Virus record (IMG/VR): IMGVR_UViG_3300036859_001061
Location: 1-56,087 of that record
Reading direction: 5' to 3' (one strand)
Source: a virus
Length of the DNA: 56,087 nt
In this document: one piece after another, positions 17,366 to 25,707 of the stretch
Position numbering within the stretch: the stretch's first letter is position 1
How the letters are laid out: every line of letters starts with the position of its first letter
Made by a program: the position numbers and the translations under genes
The notes under the pieces: generated by a model
Told to the model about the DNA's origin: nothing
What the model saw: the letters and a program-made list of their open reading frames with translations, nothing else
Databases searched by the model: none

Positions 17366-17670
17366 GTGCACAGCCCCGCGATCTGGCGCCGGAAGCGATC
17401 GCGCGCTTCCATGCGCTCCATCTGCTGTTCCCACGGGGTGCAGCGGCCATCCGCGTGACAGCGCAGGCAGACGGGCGCCTGACAGCGGCCGCACCAGGCG
17501 CCGGCGTGCTCGATGGGCGGCTGGTGCGTGCGCAGCTCGAGGTAGACCGTCGGACCGAACCCGGGCTTCACGAAGACGATGGCACAGCAGTGCGCGCACG
17601 TGATCGAGTCGCGCTCGAGGGTTGGCGCCTCCGGATCGACGCCGATCAGATACCCGTGGGGATGGAGCAT
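17362..17670 (-). CDS. Small zinc-ribbon phage protein
   Basis: 102 aa from MLHPHGYLIGV. Carries three paired Cys groups: CAHCCAIVFV, CGRCQAPVCLRCHADGRC, consistent with two zinc-binding knuckles. The rest is basic/helical (QQMERMEARDRFRRQIAGLC). Small proteins with this CxxC...CxRC.PVCxRC layout are common in the capsid-tail spacer of siphoviruses; they may bind nucleic acid or virion components. It overlaps the downstream beta-helix gene by 4 bp. Confidence 0.55.
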   Translation of the reverse strand: MLHPHGYLIGVDPEAPTLERDSITCAHCCAIVFVKPGFGPTVYLELRTHQPPIEHAGAWCGRCQAPVCLRCHADGRCTPWEQQMERMEARDRFRRQIAGLCT

Positions 17671-17687
17671 CGGTTGCCTGGGTCGCC

Positions 17688-17879
17688 TTACTTGTCGCCG
17701 CGCGCGGCGCGGGCCAGCGCCTGCCGTTCGCCGTTGATCTGGTCCTTGGTCATGGCCGTCACCCGCGTGACGACTTTCTTCATCGTGAGGGCGACGTGCT
17801 CCTTCGCGGCGGCCGCGCTGGGGGCATGGACGTCCGCGGTGGACTTGTCTTTGAACGTGACGCGGAAGACGGTGCTCAT
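17688..17879 (-). CDS. Small phage protein, unknown
   Basis: 63 aa: a beta-hairpin start (TVFRVTFKDKSTADVHAPSAAAAKEHVAL) followed by a basic helix (TMKKVVTRVTAMTKDQINGERQALARAARGDK). A short GGAG-type site precedes the ATG. Looks like a small decoration or capsid-associated protein; nothing more can be said. Confidence 0.5.
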   Translation of the reverse strand: MSTVFRVTFKDKSTADVHAPSAAAAKEHVALTMKKVVTRVTAMTKDQINGERQALARAARGDK

Positions 17880-17995
17880 AGGAGACTCCTCGTGAACGAA
17901 TGACTGCCGACTTGGGTGTGCGCGGCGGCTCGCTCTGCGCCGCCGCGCCTCCTCTTCGCGCCACGCCGGCAGGCACGGCATGGCGAACACCGGTC

Positions 17996-18454
17996 CTACT
18001 GCTCTTCGACGTGGGCGACCGCGCTGACCGCGGGCGTGCCAGTCGAGATCGTGTCCGTCTGGAGCCCGAAGCCGTTCGACGCCGTCGCCGGCGTGACGAT
18101 CATCTTGTTCTCCGAGAGGGCCGACCACGTATAGGTCGCGCGCTGATTGACGGGCAGCGTGAGCATGTTCGTGGCCGCGGTGTAGGTCGGCTCCACGGTA
18201 TGGTTCTCGCCGGCGTCGGACTCGGTCGCGGCATCGGCCGGATCGAGCGGCTGCGGCGTGACCGCCGTGGAGGTCCCGGCCGCGGTGCAGCGCGTGACGG
18301 TCCATTCCAGCGTCGCATCGGCGGGCGTCGCCGAGGCGCCGATGACGAGCTGATAGAGCTTCAGCCGACGCGGCCGGGTCGCATCGGCGACCCAGGATCC
18401 GACGGAGGCGGTCGTCGACGACGTCCGGTTCATTTCTGCGGCGTAATTGGCCAT
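17996..18454 (-). CDS. Beta-rich virion protein (tail/decoration)
   Basis: 152 aa from MANYAAEMNRTSSTT. Short beta strands with Thr/Ala richness and one Cys (LKLYQLVIGASATPADATLEWTVTRC; NMLTLPVNQRATYTWSALSENKMIVTPATASNGF). The RRLKLYQLVIGxSATPADxxLEWxVxRxTAAGTST pattern is characteristic of a family of minor capsid/decoration proteins in siphoviruses with a trimeric fibre look. Not enzymatic. Confidence 0.6.
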   Translation of the reverse strand: MANYAAEMNRTSSTTASVGSWVADATRPRRLKLYQLVIGASATPADATLEWTVTRCTAAGTSTAVTPQPLDPADAATESDAGENHTVEPTYTAATNMLTLPVNQRATYTWSALSENKMIVTPATASNGFGLQTDTISTGTPAVSAVAHVEEQ

Positions 18455-18579
18455 GGCGCGTATCTCCTCTGAGCAAACCAAGTCGAAACTGTTCAGAGGC
18501 GCGTCCACGCCCGAACCGGTGACGGCCGCGCGGTGCCCCTCCAGGCCCGCGCGACACCGAGTGCCTTCCCGCCGACAGG

Positions 18580-19164
18580 CTACGGCGCGATATACCCCGA
18601 GACGATGAACGTTTTCGATCCCACGGCGGCGTGCATCCAACACAGCTCGTTATTCGCGGTGACCTTGAGCGGCGTCCGGAAATGCCCCTCGACCGGCGCG
18701 AATGCCAGGTTGTAGGCGGACCAGAGCGTCGTCGTGCCGGTCCCGCACGTGCCGCCGGTCCCGAACTTCACCGACAGGTACTGATCAGCTGTCACCGTCG
18801 CAATGACGCTTGCGCTCGCGGAGATGTCCGTCACGTAGAGCGAGAGCGCCGCCCCTGGCGCCGCGCACGGCGATCCGAAGGCCGTCAAGATGGTCGCGCT
18901 GTTATTGGCGATGGCGCATCGGAATCGCTTCGGATGATCCTGCGTGACCGCGAGCAGGCCCTCCGGTGTGAACAGCGCGCGCCGGACTCCGCCGGCGGCC
19001 GCGGCGCTCGGCGAGGTGCCATCCGTCCAGGTGGAGCCGCCGAGGACGACCGACTGCTCGGCCTGCGCGTTGGCGCGCGTGCCTGCGGCCAGCGAGAGCA
19101 GCAGGCCAACGGCGGCACAGAGGACGAAGGTGACGGAGATCGCGAGCGCGCGGAAGCGACTCAT
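18580..19164 (-). CDS. Exported beta-rich protein
   Basis: 194 aa with a hydrophobic signal anchor (LAISVTFVLCAAVGLLLSLAAGTRA). The exported part has four Cys at intervals (FRCAIAN, SPCAAPG, GTCGTGT, ELCWMHA) that could form disulfides and ends FIVSGYIAP. It overlaps the methyltransferase upstream by 4 bp. Possibly a secreted virion or superinfection component; no known domain recognised. The 125 bp between it and the next gene holds no visible feature. Confidence 0.5.
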   Translation of the reverse strand: MSRFRALAISVTFVLCAAVGLLLSLAAGTRANAQAEQSVVLGGSTWTDGTSPSAAAAGGVRRALFTPEGLLAVTQDHPKRFRCAIANNSATILTAFGSPCAAPGAALSLYVTDISASASVIATVTADQYLSVKFGTGGTCGTGTTTLWSAYNLAFAPVEGHFRTPLKVTANNELCWMHAAVGSKTFIVSGYIAP

Positions 19165-19985
19165 CGGGCATCCTCCCAGTACGGCCGGAATGGTTTGCGT
19201 GCCACGAGCACGCCTTCGATGTGGCTGCGGCCCTCGCGCTGCCGCGTCTGCGTATCGGTGTCGGCGACGAGGCGCCAGCGCAGGAGCTGCAGGTCACACG
19301 GCGGTCGGTAGTCCGGAATCGCCGTCTGCTCCGCGGGGATCCGATACGAGTCCTGATTCAGATACAGGAAGCAGAATTCGCCGATCGCGCGGCTGTGGGT
19401 CGGGTCGCCCCAGCACCACTGGCTCGTGTAGTAGGGCGAGAGAAACTGCAGCCGCCCGCCCGACTTCAACACGCGGTAGACCTCGCCCCAGAACTGGAAC
19501 CACCCGGCGAGCTCCCCCTGGCGGCCGATGTGCTCGAGCACGTGGCTCGCGATCATCAGGTCGACGCTGTCGTCCGGGAGCGCGATCGCGTCCGCGCCGA
19601 GCGTGGCGGTGAGGTGCGCGCCGGCGTGCGCCATGCCGTCCAAGTTCACGAGGCGAATCGGCGGCCGCACCTCATCGCCCGCGGCGGTGAAGCACGTGAT
19701 CGGCGGCAGCTGCTCGAGGCGCTGCTTGCGGCCGCATCCGAGGTGCAGGACGACGAACTCGGGCAGGTCGGTGTCGCGGGCCTCGTCGTAACGCTGCCCT
19801 GGCAGATCCGGCGCCAGGTCGGCGAGCGCGGCCTCCCGCGCGTCGCGCTCGAGCAGCGGCCGGCACGCGGGCGGGATCAGGGGGCCCTGCGGGAATGACG
19901 GCCGCACCTTGTCGGACTCCTGCTTTTCTGACTCGTAGCCATGCAGGGCTAGCGCCGCGTCAACGGTGGCGTTCTTCTCATTCAC
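19161..19985 (-). CDS. Class I SAM-dependent methyltransferase
   Basis: 274 aa, GTG start overlapping the upstream stop (GTGA). Motif I is VVLHLGCGRKQR, motif II the acidic end of the next strand (RLVNLDG), motif III/IV DSVDLMIASHVLEHIGR with the typical helix and VYRVLKSGGRLQFLSPYY, all in Rossmann-fold order. The substrate is unknown. Its place between two glycosyltransferases suggests glycan or virion-protein modification rather than DNA methylation, as it lacks a target-base NPPY/PC motif. Confidence 0.75.
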   Translation of the reverse strand: MNEKNATVDAALALHGYESEKQESDKVRPSFPQGPLIPPACRPLLERDAREAALADLAPDLPGQRYDEARDTDLPEFVVLHLGCGRKQRLEQLPPITCFTAAGDEVRPPIRLVNLDGMAHAGAHLTATLGADAIALPDDSVDLMIASHVLEHIGRQGELAGWFQFWGEVYRVLKSGGRLQFLSPYYTSQWCWGDPTHSRAIGEFCFLYLNQDSYRIPAEQTAIPDYRPPCDLQLLRWRLVADTDTQTRQREGRSHIEGVLVARKPFRPYWEDAR

Positions 19986-20782
19986 CGCCGGATCCCCGCA
20001 ATCTCACGCGCCCGCTGCGCGCTACCGAGCGACGCCGGCTGCCGTCCGCTCGGCGGAATCGTCACGAGCTCGATGACGTAGCCCCGCTGCAGGGTCTCGT
20101 TCGCCTCGCGCGGGTCCGGCGAACTCCGGACGGCGACGAAGGGCCGCGTGCAGCACGGGCAGACGAAGGGCATCCCGGCGCGGAGCTCTGGGATGCGATC
20201 GCAATGCGCCTGGAGCTGCGCCGGCGACTGCGCCGTGAGGACTGCGCGCACGCCGGCGTTGGCGTCTTCGCGGTCGCGCAGCTCGACGAGGTCCTTGAGG
20301 CGCACCGGGCGATAGGCGTCGGCGGTCCGCCCGGTCTTCTCGCCGATCGCGATCCCGCGCTCGAGCCGGTAGATGGGCGCGGCGCAGCTCACGCAGATGA
20401 CGATGGAGCCCGCCGGATACCCCGCATGGTTCCCCGCCGGCGACGCCGCGATCGAGTCCTGGACGGACCGCCGCGTCGAGAGGCCGGTCGCGCTCGAGCG
20501 CACGAGGGAGGTGAGTGTGTCCATGAGTCCTGCTTCGCCTGCCGATCCGCTGCCGCGGCACACGGGACAGGCCCGGCGCCGGAGAAACTTACCTGTCACG
20601 ATCCGCCCCGCGCCGCCGCAGTGCCGGCACAAGTGCCCGAGGATCCCGCCGTGGCGGAGCAGCCCGAGCGCGAGCGCCCACCAGAATCCCGGGTGCCAGT
20701 ACCGGATCGTCAGGTCCTGGCGGAGATGCCCGGCGAGCCAGCGGTGCCGATGTCGGCCACGTCGGGCCCGCCGCGAGAGCAC
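19982..20782 (-). CDS. Zinc-knuckle phage protein, DnaJ-like Cys pattern
   Basis: 266 aa from GTG, with a possible internal start at MDTLTSLVRSS (20524). The N-terminal part has LCRHCGGAGRIVTGKFLRR RACPVCRGSGS, exactly two CxxCxGxG-like repeats of the DnaJ zinc-finger type. The C-terminal half has further pairs (CVSCAAP, VCPCCTRPF). A long N-terminal extension precedes the zinc region. Perhaps a virion or replication accessory metalloprotein; the start is uncertain because no Shine-Dalgarno is obvious at either site. Confidence 0.5.
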   Translation of the reverse strand: MLSRRARRGRHRHRWLAGHLRQDLTIRYWHPGFWWALALGLLRHGGILGHLCRHCGGAGRIVTGKFLRRRACPVCRGSGSAGEAGLMDTLTSLVRSSATGLSTRRSVQDSIAASPAGNHAGYPAGSIVICVSCAAPIYRLERGIAIGEKTGRTADAYRPVRLKDLVELRDREDANAGVRAVLTAQSPAQLQAHCDRIPELRAGMPFVCPCCTRPFVAVRSSPDPREANETLQRGYVIELVTIPPSGRQPASLGSAQRAREIAGIRR

Positions 20783-20785
20783 GGG

Positions 20786-21007
20786 CTACGCCGGCGAAAA
20801 ATCCAGGTAATGCACGCTCCCGATCGGCAACTGGGCGAGCGCCGCAGGATTGTCGACGAACATCTCGAGTCGACCCGTCGGCGTCGCCTGCGCGAAGCGT
20901 CGGTCTTCCTCGATCGTCGCGTCGTACTCCGCCTGCAGCACGACCGTGCGGGCGGTCGGGTGCCTGTGCTGGCGAATCTCCGTCACCGTGAACTTGGCTC
21001 GCACCAT
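20786..21007 (-). CDS. Small phage structural protein
   Basis: 73 aa: VRAKFTVTEIRQHRHPTARTVVLQAEYDATIEEDRRFAQATPTGRLEMFVDNPAAL..., ending SVHYLDFSPA. The pattern KFTV..I......TV.L.A.YD.TI.ED..F..ATP.G...M.....AA is characteristic of a small conserved siphovirus protein family found next to capsid genes. A good GGAG box precedes the ATG. Function unknown. Confidence 0.6.
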   Translation of the reverse strand: MVRAKFTVTEIRQHRHPTARTVVLQAEYDATIEEDRRFAQATPTGRLEMFVDNPAALAQLPIGSVHYLDFSPA

Positions 21008-21009
21008 AC

Positions 21010-21834
21010 TCAGCGCTCTCCTCCCGTGATGGCGTACTCCGCGACGTGCTCCCCGCTCGGATAATCGATCCCTTCCGGGATGCCGCGGACGATCGTGCGC
21101 TTGGCGACGAGGGCCCGCTCTGCCGGCGGCTGCTCGAGCATCGCCTGCGTCTGCTTCAACAGGTAGCTGTCGTTCCAGTGCGCGTCGATGACCTGCTGGG
21201 CCACGTGGCCGCAGCGCAGGTCCCAGTCGCACCAGATCGAGAACCCGAGCGCGCGCGCCTGTTCGCAGAACCACATGTCTTCCGAGATCGTGAAGTCATG
21301 CGGCGGCTCGATCGCGCGCTGGTAGCGGAACCAATTGTGCCCGCGCGCGGCCTCGATGGCGACCAGGACGTCTCGGCGAATCAGCAGCGCGCCGGCGCCG
21401 CACGCATGGATCTCGAAGACCCCGCGCCCGAAGTGCACCGTCCGATAGACGTGCGCGCCTGGCGCGATGCGGTCCTCCATGAAGGCGCACGCGACGAACG
21501 GCGGCTTCTTGATGTGGTACCGGGCCGTCACGACGGGCTGCTCGATGAACAGCAGGCGCTCGACGAGGTCCGCCGGATGGACCATGTCGCAGTCGAAGAA
21601 CAGCAGGTAGTCGCAGTCGGCCGTGAGCGCCCCGGCGCAGATCTCGTTCCGCGCCGTGTCGGTCGGAAAGCGCTGCGACCGAATCCAGGTGAACGCGTCG
21701 ATCCGGAGATGCGCCGGCAGGGCCTTGTTGACCTCGCCGCCCTCGAGGCGCCGGATGAGCGTGATGAACGCGTCCCAGAACACATTCGGGACCGGGAAGT
21801 CGTTCGAGGTGATCGTGCCGATCGCGAGCTTCAT
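21010..21834 (-). CDS. Second glycosyltransferase (GT-A fold)
   Basis: 274 aa. CDYLLFFDCDMVHPADLVERLLF contains the D-C-D metal motif, and SEDMWFCEQARALGFSIWCDWDLRCGHV the distal conserved block shared with the glycosyltransferase at 10810-11631, so the two are paralogues. The N-terminus KLAIGTITSNDFPVPNVFWDAFITLIRRL fits a phage family. Located between capsid-region genes, likely transferring a sugar onto a virion or cell-surface acceptor; the donor is unknown. Confidence 0.7.
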   Translation of the reverse strand: MKLAIGTITSNDFPVPNVFWDAFITLIRRLEGGEVNKALPAHLRIDAFTWIRSQRFPTDTARNEICAGALTADCDYLLFFDCDMVHPADLVERLLFIEQPVVTARYHIKKPPFVACAFMEDRIAPGAHVYRTVHFGRGVFEIHACGAGALLIRRDVLVAIEAARGHNWFRYQRAIEPPHDFTISEDMWFCEQARALGFSIWCDWDLRCGHVAQQVIDAHWNDSYLLKQTQAMLEQPPAERALVAKRTIVRGIPEGIDYPSGEHVAEYAITGGER

Positions 21835-22511
21835 ACCGGCACCTCCGCGGCGGCCGGCGTCGGCTTCGGCGCCCCGACGGCTTTCCGCGCCGCCTTCTTC
21901 CGCTGGCGTCCGGCCAGGCTGTTCTTCGCCACACGCGGGAGCGCGGGCGCCGGCGCGGCGGGGGCCGGCGTCGGCGTCGGGGCTGGCGTCGGGAGCCTGA
22001 CTGTGCCGCCCGCCGCAATGTGCTGGAGATGGGCGGGCAGCTCGAACCCCGGGTCGTTGCGCGTGGCGCGGATGACGTCCCGGACGGCCTCCGACCCGAG
22101 CTTCTCGACCAGGTCCCGCAGATCGTCGGACTGCGCGCGGTCGCGGCGCGACTGGGACGCGAGGTACAGCTGCGGATTCCAGGGGGTTGCGCCCACCATC
22201 CGGTTGCGCAGCATGATGAAGTCGCGCGGCTCGTGGCCGGCCTGGCGCAGCAGCTGCACGACCACCTTGTTGCCGAGCGCCCCCGGATTCGCGAGGGTGA
22301 CGTACTCGAAGCCTTTCTTCAGCCAGTCCTGGTGCCGCCGGACGGGCAATCCGCCGGTCAGGTCCCAGCGCGGCACGCCATGGTCGTCGAGCGCGTGTTC
22401 GCCGGTGTCGTCGAGGATGGGCCGCCGATAGATCGCGTGGATGTCGATCTTGTCGTGGTTGATCCACTCCGGGTTGAACGGAACGGCTTTGAATTCTGCG
22501 GGTTGTGCCAT
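21831..22511 (-). CDS. Phage structural/accessory protein
   Basis: 226 aa. The N-terminal ~140 residues are a compact domain (FNPEWINHDKIDIHAIYRRP; WLKKGFEYVTLANPGALGNKVVVQLLRQAGHEP), followed by a proline/alanine-rich linker (TPAPTPTPAPAAPAPALP) and a basic tail (GRQRKKAARKA). Flexible basic tails of this kind occur on DNA- or capsid-binding proteins. Function unknown. Confidence 0.45.
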   Translation of the reverse strand: MAQPAEFKAVPFNPEWINHDKIDIHAIYRRPILDDTGEHALDDHGVPRWDLTGGLPVRRHQDWLKKGFEYVTLANPGALGNKVVVQLLRQAGHEPRDFIMLRNRMVGATPWNPQLYLASQSRRDRAQSDDLRDLVEKLGSEAVRDVIRATRNDPGFELPAHLQHIAAGGTVRLPTPAPTPTPAPAAPAPALPRVAKNSLAGRQRKKAARKAVGAPKPTPAAAEVPV

Positions 22512-22575
22512 GGTGCGTTATGCCCCTCCGGGCCTGGCCTGGACGCGCCGCTCCGCGGCGTGCGTCCGGACCGTG

Positions 22576-22881
22576 TTACTTCTGTGCCTTCCCCTTCGGT
22601 GTCGCCTTCCGCGTCGCCTGGGCCTTCCGCGTCGCCTTGGGCGCAGCTGCCGCGGCCGCCGCGGGCTGCTCGAGCGCCTCCGTCTTCCCGACCCGACCGA
22701 TGACCTGGTCGCCCACGTCGGCGTACCCGGTGCGCAGGCCGCGGATGTCCGCGAGCAGCGTCTTGTCGGCCACCCCGAGGAGCGGCTTCACGTACTGCCG
22801 ATCGACCGCCACGATGGCGTGCGCGTACGCGTCCTTGGCTGCCTCGATGCGTTTGAGCGCCTCGTCGAACTGTGGATGCAT
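22576..22881 (-). CDS. Small helical basic protein near capsid
   Basis: 101 aa. N-terminal helical domain (FDEALKRIEAAKDAYAHAIVAVDRQYVK) then an Ala/Lys-rich tail (TRKAQATRKATPKGKAQK). A lysine-alanine tail like that of nucleoid-associated proteins suggests nucleic-acid contact, perhaps in the head. It is upstream of the glycosyltransferase group and downstream of the capsid gene in the operon. Confidence 0.45.
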   Translation of the reverse strand: MHPQFDEALKRIEAAKDAYAHAIVAVDRQYVKPLLGVADKTLLADIRGLRTGYADVGDQVIGRVGKTEALEQPAAAAAAAPKATRKAQATRKATPKGKAQK

Positions 22882-22978
22882 CGTTCCTGCTCCTGGTCTG
22901 TCGAACCCCCGTGCATGGGAACGCGGGACCGAACCCCAGCTCGGTCCCGCGCCTTGCCCCCCATCACGCCGGCGCCGA

Positions 22979-24007
22979 TTACGCCGTCGAGTTCGAGTAG
23001 AGAAACACGCCGGCGCCGCCGCGGCCGCTCGTGGTTGCGCCTCCGCGGTACTCGGCCTCCCCCCACACGCCGACCTTATGGAGCTCGGTCAGCCGGGCGG
23101 ACTCGTCGCGCTGCGCCGCCAGGGCGCCGTCGAGCGATCCCTTCTGCCCCAGCCCGATCGCCGAGGGGTGCATGATGCAGCCCGCATGCACTGTGCTCGC
23201 GGAGACGGTCGCGGTGCCGACGTTATTGGTCATGAACATCGTCACGCCGTAGACGTTGCCGACGACGCCCGTGGCGACGATCTCCTGGCCCTGCGCGCCG
23301 TAGACCGACGCGTCGTCGAGCGCCGGCAGGAGGTGCCCCCACTGCCGCGGATTCAGCGCGCAGATGCGCGGCTGCTCCGGGATGTTGTTCGTGTTGAGGA
23401 TGCGCACGCCGTCAAGGAAGAGCGTGGTCGTCAGTGCTCCGGTGTTCGAGCCCGTCGAGGAGTCGAACGCGGAGAAGAGCGCTGCGATGTCCGCGTCCTG
23501 CAGCCGCTGCATCGCTTCGGCTGCCATGGTGCCCGCGATACCGCCCTCCGACGAGGCCTTGGCGCGAATCGCGTCCGGCGGATCCGCGATGTCGTCGACG
23601 GTCGCGCCGATCGCGAGGTCTTTGACGTCGAATCGGATCTGGTGCTCGGAGACCGTCACATCGACCGAGCCCGAGGTGTCGATCGTCGCGGTCGTGGTGA
23701 AGTCGGTCGCCTCGGCGATCGCCGCGGCATCGACCAGGTCGTAAATCGGGAACCGCGCGACGAGCGTCTCCTCGCCGGTGATGTCCTTGAATGCCACGAA
23801 GTCGGACAAGCCGAGCCGTGCGGCGAAGTACAGCACCGACTTGGCGTAGGCCGCCTGTCGGATGACTTCCGTGAGGGTGGTCGAGGTGGTGACCGCCATC
23901 CCGAAGAAAATCGGACCATCGAGCGGCCCGCGGGGCAGGATGGCAACGAGCACCAGCGCGGCGAGCAGCGCCAGCGTCTTGATGAGTCGAATGGGTCGGG
24001 TCTGCAT
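22979..24007 (-). CDS. Major capsid protein (HK97-fold)
   Basis: 342 aa if translated from the ATG at 24007, which has a GGAG box about 10 bases upstream; an in-frame ATG at 23899 gives 306 aa. The region from MAVTTSTTLTEVIRQAAYAKSVLY matches the helical N-arm of siphovirus capsid proteins. Beta-rich P-domain-like segments and FMTNNVGTATV...GCIMHPSAIGL follow, and an acidic/aromatic C-terminus ends the protein. It lies between the scaffold-like protein and small structural genes. The first 36 residues of the long form are strongly hydrophobic (TLALLAALVLVAILP), odd for a capsid protein. Confidence 0.75.
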   Translation of the reverse strand: MQTRPIRLIKTLALLAALVLVAILPRGPLDGPIFFGMAVTTSTTLTEVIRQAAYAKSVLYFAARLGLSDFVAFKDITGEETLVARFPIYDLVDAAAIAEATDFTTTATIDTSGSVDVTVSEHQIRFDVKDLAIGATVDDIADPPDAIRAKASSEGGIAGTMAAEAMQRLQDADIAALFSAFDSSTGSNTGALTTTLFLDGVRILNTNNIPEQPRICALNPRQWGHLLPALDDASVYGAQGQEIVATGVVGNVYGVTMFMTNNVGTATVSASTVHAGCIMHPSAIGLGQKGSLDGALAAQRDESARLTELHKVGVWGEAEYRGGATTSGRGGAGVFLYSNSTA

Positions 24008-24050
24008 GGTTCGTGTTCTCCGTGTTGGAAGCCGGCTCCCAATCTGGGCT

Positions 24051-25019
24051 CTACTTCGTCGCTTTCGCGATCCGACTGAACCCGCGGCCCATCTGCAGGC
24101 CGCCGCCGCCGATCTCCTCGAGCTGCTTGCGCACCTGTGGGTCACGCGCCTGCTCGGGGGTAATGCGGCGACTCAGATCGATCTTCGTTGTGTCCCCGAG
24201 GACCCCGTCGCCGCGAGCTCCGCTCCCGGCCTTTCCGCTTCCACGGAGGATGTGGTCCTTCTCCGGCAGGCTGGCGATGAGGCCTTCGACGGCCTCATTG
24301 AACGGGGCCGGATGCCCGCTCTTGCTGTTGCGCACGATGTTGCCGCTCGCGTCGCGCGTGATGAGGACCCGCTTTTTGCCTATCTCCCCACCAAAGTCGT
24401 ATTCCTCGTACTTCACGTACGAGCCGAGCTGGCGGACCGCCATCTCGCCCACGAGCACGGTCTTCGAGCCGTCCCCGCCGCCGAAGTAATCGGTCTCGGC
24501 CAGGATTGCGCGGCGCACCTCGCCCTCGGCGATGTCGCGCTCGAACTGGGCCAGGCGCTGGTCGCGCTCGGTGATCTCCATCTCGTGCTTCTTCAGGAGG
24601 TCGCTGCGGAGCGCGTCCCACTCGCCGGCCTTCTTCTTCCGGTCCTCTTCGGCCGTCGCCTGGGCCGCCTTCAGCGTGTCGTATTCCTTGCGCTGCTCGG
24701 GCGTCATCTGCGTCTTCTCGAGCTCGGCGAGGCGCGCGAGGCTACGCTTGGTCTCGTCGCGCGTGGCGAACGCCGCGGCCGCACCGGATTCCCTCTTCCA
24801 GTAGAGGCGGTAGTACTTCGATGGGTCGGATACCTTAAGCTCGTCGGTCAGCGGAACGTCGTCGCCCTCGCCGCCGCCTCCGCCGCCGCCCCCCGGGGTG
24901 TCCAGGAGCGGCATCGGGATCAGAAAGGCGTTGAAGCGTCGACGCACGCGCTCCCGCGTGTGTCCGGTGCTCAGTGGCGCGGCTGCTGACCATCCCCATC
25001 CGGGGCGAAAACGATGCAT
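24051..25019 (-). CDS. Scaffolding protein-like
   Basis: 322 aa. ATG at 25019 has a GGGAG site 10 bases upstream; an alternative start is MPLLDTPGG. Contains an acidic glycine run (GGGGGGGGEGDDVPL), long charged coiled-coil helices (RSLARLAELEKTQMTPEQRKEYDTLKAAQ; DLLKKHEMEITERDQRLAQFERD) and a C-terminal basic region (LQMGRGFSRIAKATK). Helical, charged proteins directly upstream of the capsid gene act as internal scaffolds. No protease motif is obvious. Confidence 0.65.
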   Translation of the reverse strand: MHRFRPGWGWSAAAPLSTGHTRERVRRRFNAFLIPMPLLDTPGGGGGGGGEGDDVPLTDELKVSDPSKYYRLYWKRESGAAAAFATRDETKRSLARLAELEKTQMTPEQRKEYDTLKAAQATAEEDRKKKAGEWDALRSDLLKKHEMEITERDQRLAQFERDIAEGEVRRAILAETDYFGGGDGSKTVLVGEMAVRQLGSYVKYEEYDFGGEIGKKRVLITRDASGNIVRNSKSGHPAPFNEAVEGLIASLPEKDHILRGSGKAGSGARGDGVLGDTTKIDLSRRITPEQARDPQVRKQLEEIGGGGLQMGRGFSRIAKATK

Positions 25020-25074
25020 GGTGTCTCCCTACTGCAACCCTGCTCATGAGCAAGGGCACGCTGCGACTAGGCAG

Positions 25075-25557
25075 CTAGAGGCGGTCGATTCTCCGATCGG
25101 CCTCGTCCTCGACGAATTGCAGAATGCGCTCTTCGTCCTCATCCGACAGACCGAAGAAATCGCGGATCACGCCGTGGTTCCCCTCAACGTGAAAGAACGC
25201 CTTGTCCGCGGCGCCGACCGATCGCGATCGCTGAATAAACGTGTTCCCCGACGCGCGCCCGCCCTGGCTGCGGAAGCTGATCTCGCACGACCGTTCGGTC
25301 ACGGCCACCGGCCCCATGTCGTTCAGCATCCGCCCCGACACGGTGAGGTCCGCGCGGCTGTGGCCGAGTGCCTTCGTCTTCTGCTTCGCGTAGCCCTCAG
25401 ACAGCGGACGGAACGGTCGACCCTCGAAGTCGATGCCCTGCTCGGTGCGTGTCCGGATCTGCGCGACGGCGAAGTCGGCGATCTCGCGCATCAGGCTCTC
25501 CCCGTCAGGCAGCAGCTCGCGGAGGTCGCCAAAGTTGCGCGTGACGGTGATGCCCAT
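25075..25557 (-). CDS. Head-morphogenesis / virion assembly protein
   Basis: 160 aa. RPFRPLSEGYAKQKTKALGHSRADLTVSGRMLNDMG and GVIRDFFGLSDEDEERILQFVEDEADRRI follow the conserved core of the Mu gpG-type 'virion morphogenesis' family (Y...K...G...L..SG.L...). It lies between portal-region and capsid genes. Probably involved in head-tail joining. Confidence 0.65.
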   Translation of the reverse strand: MGITVTRNFGDLRELLPDGESLMREIADFAVAQIRTRTEQGIDFEGRPFRPLSEGYAKQKTKALGHSRADLTVSGRMLNDMGPVAVTERSCEISFRSQGGRASGNTFIQRSRSVGAADKAFFHVEGNHGVIRDFFGLSDEDEERILQFVEDEADRRIDRL

Positions 25558-25707
25558 TTACTTTGCCTGCACAACGTTGCCGGTCGAGAGGGCGCACATC
25601 ACGGCTGCGCAGATGGCGCGCAGCACGAGCTGAAACCGCGCGGTGCACTCGCCCGCCGCCGGGTACTGGTGGGGTAGCGTCGTGGTCGTCAGCACGAGCT
25701 GTTTCAT
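25558..25707 (-). CDS. Very small protein, unknown
   Basis: 49 aa from MKQLVLTTTTLPHQY. Overlaps the upstream MuF-like gene by 4 bp (ATGA) and immediately precedes the morphogenesis gene stop. Mostly hydrophobic in its second half (FQLVLRAICAAVMCALSTGNV), so it could be a small membrane-associated peptide. No other evidence. Confidence 0.4.
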   Translation of the reverse strand: MKQLVLTTTTLPHQYPAAGECTARFQLVLRAICAAVMCALSTGNVVQAK

